Assembly (NCBI GenBank): GCA_036939755.1
Contig: JALLAZ010000134.1
Coordinates: 1 to 21,631 of the forward strand
DNA length: 21,631 nt
Reading direction: 5' to 3'
Origin: Stephanodiscus triporus
Taxonomy: Eukaryota > Bacillariophyta > Thalassiosirophyceae > Thalassiosirales > Thalassiosiraceae
Both the position numbers and the translations under genes were made by a program. Of the stretch, positions 16,444-21,631 are shown in pieces. Position 1 is the stretch's first letter, and every line of letters starts with the position of its first letter. The notes beneath the pieces are model-generated. The model made no database searches. It was not told the origin of the DNA and saw nothing but the letters and a program-made list of their open reading frames with translations.

Positions 16444-19400
16444 TTATGAATGTACTGTCCTTCCCCTCCTGGCACGGTTTGATCGAGCAGACTTCCCCAA
16501 GGCGGCCTTGTCCTCCACTGGAACAACTGCCATGTTTTCGGGCATATTCTCCTCATCAAACTCAAATTCAGCTGCCTCTTCTTCTTCATCATCATCAGAC
16601 TCCATTTCCTTGTCAGAGGCTTCTTCTCGTGACTTCTTTCGTGCAACGCGTTTCGTAGCACGTTTCTTGGAACGCGCGCCCTTCTTCCCTTTTGCAGCTT
16701 TTTTCTCCACTTGTGGAGATGCCTCGTTTTCATGTTGATTCTCCTCATCAAGTTCGTCTGCTTCTTCTTGTTCTGACTCTTTTTCTTCGTCAGACTCTTC
16801 CCATTCCTTCTTTCTTGCGACACGTTTCGCAGCACGTTTCTTGGCACGTAAGGCCTTGTTGCTTGCCTTCACATTCTCCATCCCCGCAGCAGCATGCTCG
16901 TTCAGTTTGGTCTCGAGCTCTTCGATGGTGTCCTTCGTATCAAGTTTTGTGTTTTTCTTCGCCTTAGACACAACCGACATAAAATTTTTGAGCACGTCGT
17001 CATCAAACAGGGCATCTTTGTAAAGCTTGAATGTGTCATTGAGGCACTTGATGCACTTGTCGTTGACCTTCAACTGGGCGATGCAATAGGCAAGGTCAGC
17101 CTTTTGGTTGATGGATGTGCACTTTGGGAATCTCAGGATTAACTTTTCCACCAGCATTTCGTTTTGGCGGTCCTTCGTTATGAAGCTAAGAAGGAACATC
17201 ATGATCTCTCGGAATACCTCTTGCTTGAGATTGAGCTGGCTCAACTGGCTTACAATATCTGGAAGGAGGTTGTAGATGGGGCTGTTCGTTCTTTTGCTCA
17301 GCTCATGGAACAAAAGACGAGCCATATCACGGATCCGTGGCTCTTGGTCCTGTAGACAAAGCGCGATCTCGCATACATTTCCCTTGACTTTCACCATGTC
17401 ATTGAGAATCAAGTGCGTGAGCACCATCAGCGTATGCCTGCGGACACGGGTTGATTTGTCACGGAGGCAGGCATACATCTTTGGGGTGTACGGCTCCACT
17501 TCGTTGGGGAAACGGAAAGCAAGATCACCAAGTGCAATAACAATGTTAGCCCTAAGATCCTGGTCGTCATTGGGGGCCTTTGCGAGCACGGAAAATAAGA
17601 GTGGCAGATGCTTTTCGCAGAAAGACTTGGAGATGCACATGCATTTGCATAGAGCAAGAGTAGCGCTCTGCATCAGGACGAGCGACGAGTAAATACCCTC
17701 CTCATTTGCGACAACACGCAAAAGCATGGGTGTGAAGAGACAGATCATTCCTCTACCGACAATTTCATTCTCGGAGATCTCAGCAACCTGGCGCTCCGTC
17801 TCAGCCTCGGCTTGTGCTGCAATGCCAAGCTCTGCCTCAATGGCATCGACTTCCTCTTCGTCATCTCTTCCTTCTCTTGACTCGCCAGTGGTGCCCTTCT
17901 CATTCTTACCGGATGATGCCGACTCTTGTTTCTTGACAGACTTGGCCGCGGTAGCACGGCGGACCGCGCTGCTCAACACCTCTGTGTAAATCAGTAGCTT
18001 GAGTGCAATGTGACCGAGGACGAAGAAGAACCGCGAAAGGCGGCGTGAATGCGCTGCATTGCACGGTTCCTCGGAGGTTCCAAAGATTCCAGCCTGGTGA
18101 CCAAGGAGGATTTCCATGGATACTTTTTCAGGAGCAGGACTGATTGTGAAGATGGCATTAATAGACTGTTCGGCCGCGCAGAACCACGAGTTGGTATCTT
18201 CTTCATTGTCGTCATCACACCAATCACCACGAGCGACGGCGACGAGACGTTCTGTGATGAGGTCCAACATAATATACTTGGCAGAGGAAGGATCAACCTT
18301 GGCCCTGGCAACTCGTTGCAAAGCGCACGCCGCCGATCTGGCAGATTTCCAATCACGGTGTTCCTCCGTGTAATCGCCTAGTCCCGCGTCGTATAGATTC
18401 TGCAGACGATATGCGCTATCAACGATTTTGGGGTCAGCACTAGCCGCCATGGAGATGACCAACATGGCAGATGCCCGCAGCTGACCCTCCGCCTGCGAGG
18501 CCATCGTCCAAAGGATGGAAAACACATCTGGGGGAATTATTTCCTTCTTGACAAGACGACCGAGCGCTTCTTCGATAGACGCCAGCTCGCTCAACGTCGC
18601 ATCGCCCGCCAAGTCCAAGAAGTTCTGAGCAATTTGATTTGCGGGCAACAGCTCTTTTCCCTCCGTGCCAGGCTCGGCCACAAACACTTCCAAAAATGCA
18701 CGTAGGACCTCTTCTTCGATGTTTGTGTCAGTTGACCACATGAGCGCCAGCGCGCGTCTCATCCCCGTCACGGCACAGGGCAAACCAAAGTGCTTCGCCT
18801 TGACGAAGAACCGCAACGCCTCGGTAACGTCGCTGGGGTTGTTGGACATAAGCATCGTCTGGAAGGAATCGTTGGCGTTCTCGAAAACCTCGATGAAGGA
18901 CAGTGCCGAGGATGCGAACTTCAAGCCTCGGAGCTTGGAGAGGAATTCGATCTCCGCCTCGGACAAGTCTTCGTTCGACTCCTGCTTGGCCTCGGCATCC
19001 GCGATGGCAGCTGACAACGCGGCCCTTTCAATCTCTTTAAGTTCCCTCTCCACGTTGGCATTGTTGTCGTTAACATTTTCCCCTGCGTCCTCGTCGCTGC
19101 CTAAATTTTTCGCCTCCTCGAGGGCGGCATCACGCGCCTTCAAGATCTCTTCGGGCACGTTGCTTTTCAAATATGCTTCGAGTTCGCGAATCTTCGTTCG
19201 GTAGAGGTCTGGGTTGAGCATGCCCATGAAAGGATTATTCTCCAGGAGAGTGGTAAGGAGCTGATGTGGTTTCAGTATGAAAATCAATATTAGATCATAC
19301 TATTGTATGAGTTTGCGTTGACAAAAGGTTTGTGCGTCCATCGGATGCTTTCGTAGCGACATGACACAACACTCACCTGCATTGCATTTCTGCGGACCAT

Positions 19401-20922
19401 GACAGTCTTGTCCTGCAACCGATCGATGGCGATCGCCGTCACGGGCATGATACGGTCCAACGGCAGCGACTGCTTCTCAGTCAGATCGTTGAGCACCTTG
19501 AGCGACGCCGCCCGGGTGAAACTCGTGATGTCGCGGGTGCGATCGCACAAGATGTCGAAGAGGGAGGCACGGGTCTTGGCCATGCTCACGATCTGACGTT
19601 CATCCTTGCCGCTTTCCTCGCCAACCTCACCGAGGCCTTGGCCACTACCGTCCTTGCACTCCCTGGCCTCGATCAACGATCGATCCTCGCGCACGAGGAT
19701 GTGACCGATGGAGTTGATAATCGCCGAACGCAGCACGTACGGCTCGGAATCCAAATGCGGCAGGAGGAGGCTGATGCTCGACAGGACCACCCGCGGCCTC
19801 ACGGCTGCCAATTCGCTTATGAAGGGCGCCACGTTCTTGATCCCGCTCGCCTTGTTCCCCGCGGCGCTGTCGATGTACCCGGTCGTGTCCAGCCTGCCGA
19901 TCTCGCGAAGCAGCTCCGTGGCCAGGACGTTGGTCGGGCGCTCGTCGACCATGGTGCACAGCTCAGCGACCAACGGCGCCATGTGCTCGTAGGTGTGCAG
20001 CAGGTCGACGAGTGCGGAAACGACTGTGCTCAGCAGGCACGGCGCCGAGTCCACCGTCGCCGCGAGCGTGCCGAGCGCACGATCGCCCGAGGAGGCCTTA
20101 CGCGCGACTACGCCGGTGGCCGACTCGAGCATCTGGTAGGCGATGCGACATGGCAATCCCACCACGGCCTCGTCGGGGACGGACCGCTTCCACAACTTGG
20201 ACTTGTGCCTCGACATGGCCACGGAGGCGACGTGCATCGCCTCGGCGCAGGCGGCCCGGTCGTCCGACGACTTGTCGTTCTGATTCTTCTTAGACTTCCC
20301 CCCCCCCCCCCCCGCCGCCGCCCCCGCCCTTCTTCGATCCGGATGTCGTCGTCCCGAGCGACTTGCCCAACTTCTCCTTGGATTCGGTCAGGAACATGAG
20401 CGTGTAGAGCATGTAGATGTGACACGCCAGCGCATCGCGGAAGCCCTGCGACACGACGTACGTCGAGGCGTTGGCGGCGGCGGTACCACCACCCTCCTCG
20501 CCGGCGTTCCCGCCCAGCCGCGAGACAGTACCGGAGGGGGGGGAGGAGGAGGAGAGCGCGTCGCACAGCCCGTGCACCGCATCGCACAGCAGCTTGACCA
20601 GCCGCGCCCTCGTGGCCGGCGCGAGCGAATCGCTCTTTCGCACCAGTGTGTACAGCGCCTGCATCCGCGACTCGTCGTTCCAGACGTCGTAGTCCTCCTC
20701 CTCCTCCCCCTCCTCCTCCTCGAAGAGTCCCATACCCCCGCTCAGGAGCGTGCGATTGCCGGCCTCCAGCAGTCGTATTAGCCTATTGAAGGACTCGGCC
20801 CTCGCGGCCTCGTCGTCATCGTCAAAGTCGTGGGGATAGGGGAGGAGGTTGTACGGCGGACTCTCCAGCTCCTGGAGGGAGGAGGGGATGGGAAAGGTCG
20901 CTTTGATGGACCCTCCGCTCAT
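16444..20922 (-). CDS. NCAPD2: Condensin complex subunit 1 (CND1/NCAPD2), frameshifted in a homopolymer
   Basis: The ATG is the complement of 20920-20922. A 5' exon (20922-19377) and a 3' exon (19260-16444) flank one intron. Allowing for one extra base in the G-run (plus strand 20298-20313) the product is ~1453 residues, near the ~1400 of human NCAPD2. The Cnd1 signature lies at ~1030-1220: LVLMQSATLALCKCMCISKS, then STRVRRHTLMVLTHLILNDM and ARLLFHELSKR, within HEAT-like helices. The N-terminal part has DKTVMVRRNAMQ before the intron and LLTTLLENNPF after it, as in other CND1 proteins. This HEAT subunit binds SMC-kleisin and DNA and compacts mitotic chromosomes. The C-terminal tail (after ~1308) is a Lys/Arg- and acid-rich region with a tandem duplication, plausibly nuclear-targeting. 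The 5' exon is much GC-richer than the 3' exon. Confidence 0.92.
16501..16848 (-). repeat. Two tandem ~174-bp copies in the condensin tail
   Basis: On the minus strand, CGTGCCAAGAAACGTGCTGC (from 16848) recurs as CGTTCCAAGAAACGTGCTAC (from 16674), an offset of 174 bp or 58 codons. Each unit encodes KKRA(A/T)KRVARKK, an acidic stretch, DEEN..., and (E)KKAAKGK/DKAALGK. Copies are diverged but clearly related; see the condensin finding. Confidence 0.85.
19261..19376 (-). other. Intron of the condensin gene
   Basis: 116 bp on the minus strand, donor GTGAGT (complement of 19371-19376) and acceptor ACATCAG ending at 19261, phase 0. It separates RRNAMQ from LLTTLLENNPF, which are contiguous in other CND1 proteins. 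Confidence 0.9.
20298..20313. repeat. 16-base C/G homopolymer causing a frame break
   Basis: There are 16 consecutive C on the plus strand, hence G in the condensin sense strand, after a short GGC/GGG Gly-rich stretch. With 16 G the frame ends at GAA GTC TAA. With 15 G it continues as AAG TCT AAG AAG AAT into the long downstream frame. This is the only break in an otherwise intact gene. Confidence 0.9.
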
Positions 20923-21087
20923 GATTCAGTTGGATTTTGATAGAGAGAATGTTTGCCTTTCGTTGAGAGGGGTTTGCTCGACCTCCAGTCGCTACTCTCA
21001 GGTCGGATTCTTCTGCGCCCAAACAAGGGCATTGAAGAGGAGTCAAATATTCTGGTACTGAATTTTCGTAGAATCTACGTATGACCG

Positions 21088-21095
21088 TTGGCGCG
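21088..21095 (+). promoter_or_regulatory. E2F-like site upstream of condensin
   Basis: TTGGCGCG lies ~166 bp upstream of the condensin ATG and resembles the E2F/DP core TTTSGCGC. Condensin is a cell-cycle gene, so the placement is plausible. Similar words also occur in coding DNA elsewhere in the window, so specificity is low. Confidence 0.3.
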
Positions 21096-21277
21096 GGCTC
21101 TTGCAGCTGGGTGTCTTCCTTGGCTGGGACTTCTGCCAGGAAGAAACTCCCCGGAACGGAACTTTCGCTGGAACTTGTTGACACACCTCAACCGAAAAAA
21201 CTGTTCCGGAACTTTCGCCAGATAGTCCTAAACCATCGAGATCAGACAGTCGCTTCAGTCACGACAGCAGAAGGTTT

Positions 21278-21323
21278 ATATCGCCGATATCGCCGATGTC
21301 ATATCGCATATCAGCGATATCGT
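21278..21323. repeat. Cluster of ATATCGCCGAT-like palindromic units
   Basis: Tandem TATCGCCGA units are followed by TCATATCGCATATCAGCGATATCG, giving several overlapping short palindromes (GATATCG/CGATATC). It reads as a degenerate satellite or foldback element in non-coding DNA. Confidence 0.6.
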
Positions 21324-21588
21324 ACCACACAATATTGATACCATAGGATACTTTATTAGAACCATAATATTAATACACTCCAATTAGGAATATTCCGACG
21401 CACCCATACCCTGGACTCGTCACCATTTTCAGCACGGAATGATCCTCCCACCCGCGGTCGTAATGGGGGGACTGAAAGAAGAAAATCCGTCGCCGCTCGG
21501 AAATGCTGTCATTAAATCGTTGTCGTTGGCATTGTCGTCGTCATTCGGGTCCCCCGCCATCCCGAAGGACGAGACTCTTGGCTGGAAA

Positions 21589-21631
21589 TGTCGGCGACAT
21601 GTCGGCGACAAGGCGAAATGTCGCCAAATTT
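21589..21631. repeat. Tandem 11-bp palindromic repeat at window edge
   Basis: TGTCGGCGACA occurs twice head to tail (21589-21599, 21600-21610); each is a TGTCG/CGACA foldback around one base. GGCGA-AATG-TCGCC follows as another stem-loop. The array probably continues beyond the window. Confidence 0.75.

Larger units (their letters stand above)
20923..21631. other. Condensin upstream region and terminal repeat-rich sequence
   Basis: No convincing gene is seen in these 709 bp. The left part is the condensin promoter and 5' UTR and includes an E2F-like TTGGCGCG at 21088-21095. At ~21278-21323 there is a cluster of GATATCG/CGATATC-like palindromic units. A small minus-strand frame (ATG at 21560, stop at 21429, 43 residues, Asp/Asn-rich) could be the first exon of a neighbouring gene but is weak. 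Near the right edge are repeated TGTCGGCGACA units. Confidence 0.5.

Noticed and set aside
16383..16847. Minus-strand open frame of 154 codons overlapping the condensin tail
   Set aside because: It is an alternate frame of the duplicated tail and shows the same repeat. The condensin frame is continuous and conserved here.
19638..20399. Plus-strand open frame of 253 codons across the condensin 5' exon
   Set aside because: It is antisense to conserved condensin sequence, and its Arg/Gly/His-rich translation arises from GC-rich codons.
20290..20922. Separate short gene upstream of condensin
   Set aside because: It is the N-terminal part of condensin. The frame break is one base in a homopolymer and both sides are collinear with CND1.
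1..21631. tRNA, rRNA, CRISPR array, or intact transposon
   Set aside because: None was found on reading the spacers on both strands: no tRNA-like cloverleaf, no regularly spaced repeats, and no transposase or reverse-transcriptase motifs.

Overview
The window looks like nuclear DNA of a photosynthetic stramenopile, most likely a diatom. The genes carry few, short introns (68-116 bp), nearly all with GTGAGT-type donors. Two genes begin with hydrophobic signal peptides followed by transit-like segments; one has the heterokont-style cleavage context SSLA|FTLPA, the ASAFAP-type bipartite plastid presequence. All recognisable proteins are eukaryotic housekeeping families. I see no bacterial operon, tRNA, rRNA, CRISPR array or intact transposon. 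Species cannot be fixed from the sequence alone.

Layout, left to right: a START-like lipid-binding protein (+, 185-1357); a FAIM1-like domain protein with a long disordered tail (-, 1622-2950); a putatively plastid-targeted GNAT acetyltransferase (+, 3395-4603); a putatively plastid-targeted protein with two thioredoxin/GST_N folds (-, 4829-5845); a four-exon F-box plus DUSP-domain protein (+, 6454-8485); a ZCCHC9-like four-zinc-knuckle protein (-, 8845-9648) divergent from a probable mitochondrial ribosomal protein of the mS35/Bot1 type (+, 9831-11603); an LRR/coiled-coil protein (-, 11632-12513); a SRD5A3/DFG10-type polyprenol reductase (-, 12934-13965); a three-exon membrane-anchored serine carboxypeptidase (+, 14146-16298); and condensin HEAT subunit D2/CND1 (-, 16444-20922), split by one intron and by a +1 frameshift in a 16-base homopolymer. 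The last 700 bp holds no convincing gene, but it has an E2F-like site and short palindromic, satellite-like repeats running to the window edge.

The genes do not form one pathway. Themes are organelle proteins (two plastid candidates, one mitochondrial), RNA/ribosome biology (ZCCHC9-like and mS35-like, sharing a 182-bp divergent spacer), the secretory pathway (polyprenol reductase beside a Kex1-like carboxypeptidase), ubiquitin biology (F-box/DUSP) and chromosome condensation. Base composition is uneven: about 8.85-11.6 kb and 19.4-20.9 kb are visibly GC- and CpG-rich, and the rest is nearer balanced.

The strongest item for a second look is the F-box plus DUSP protein. It combines a ubiquitin-ligase adaptor motif with USP48/UBP26-like substrate-side modules but has no peptidase domain. 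The condensin homopolymer frameshift and the condensin tail duplication are the clearest structural oddities.
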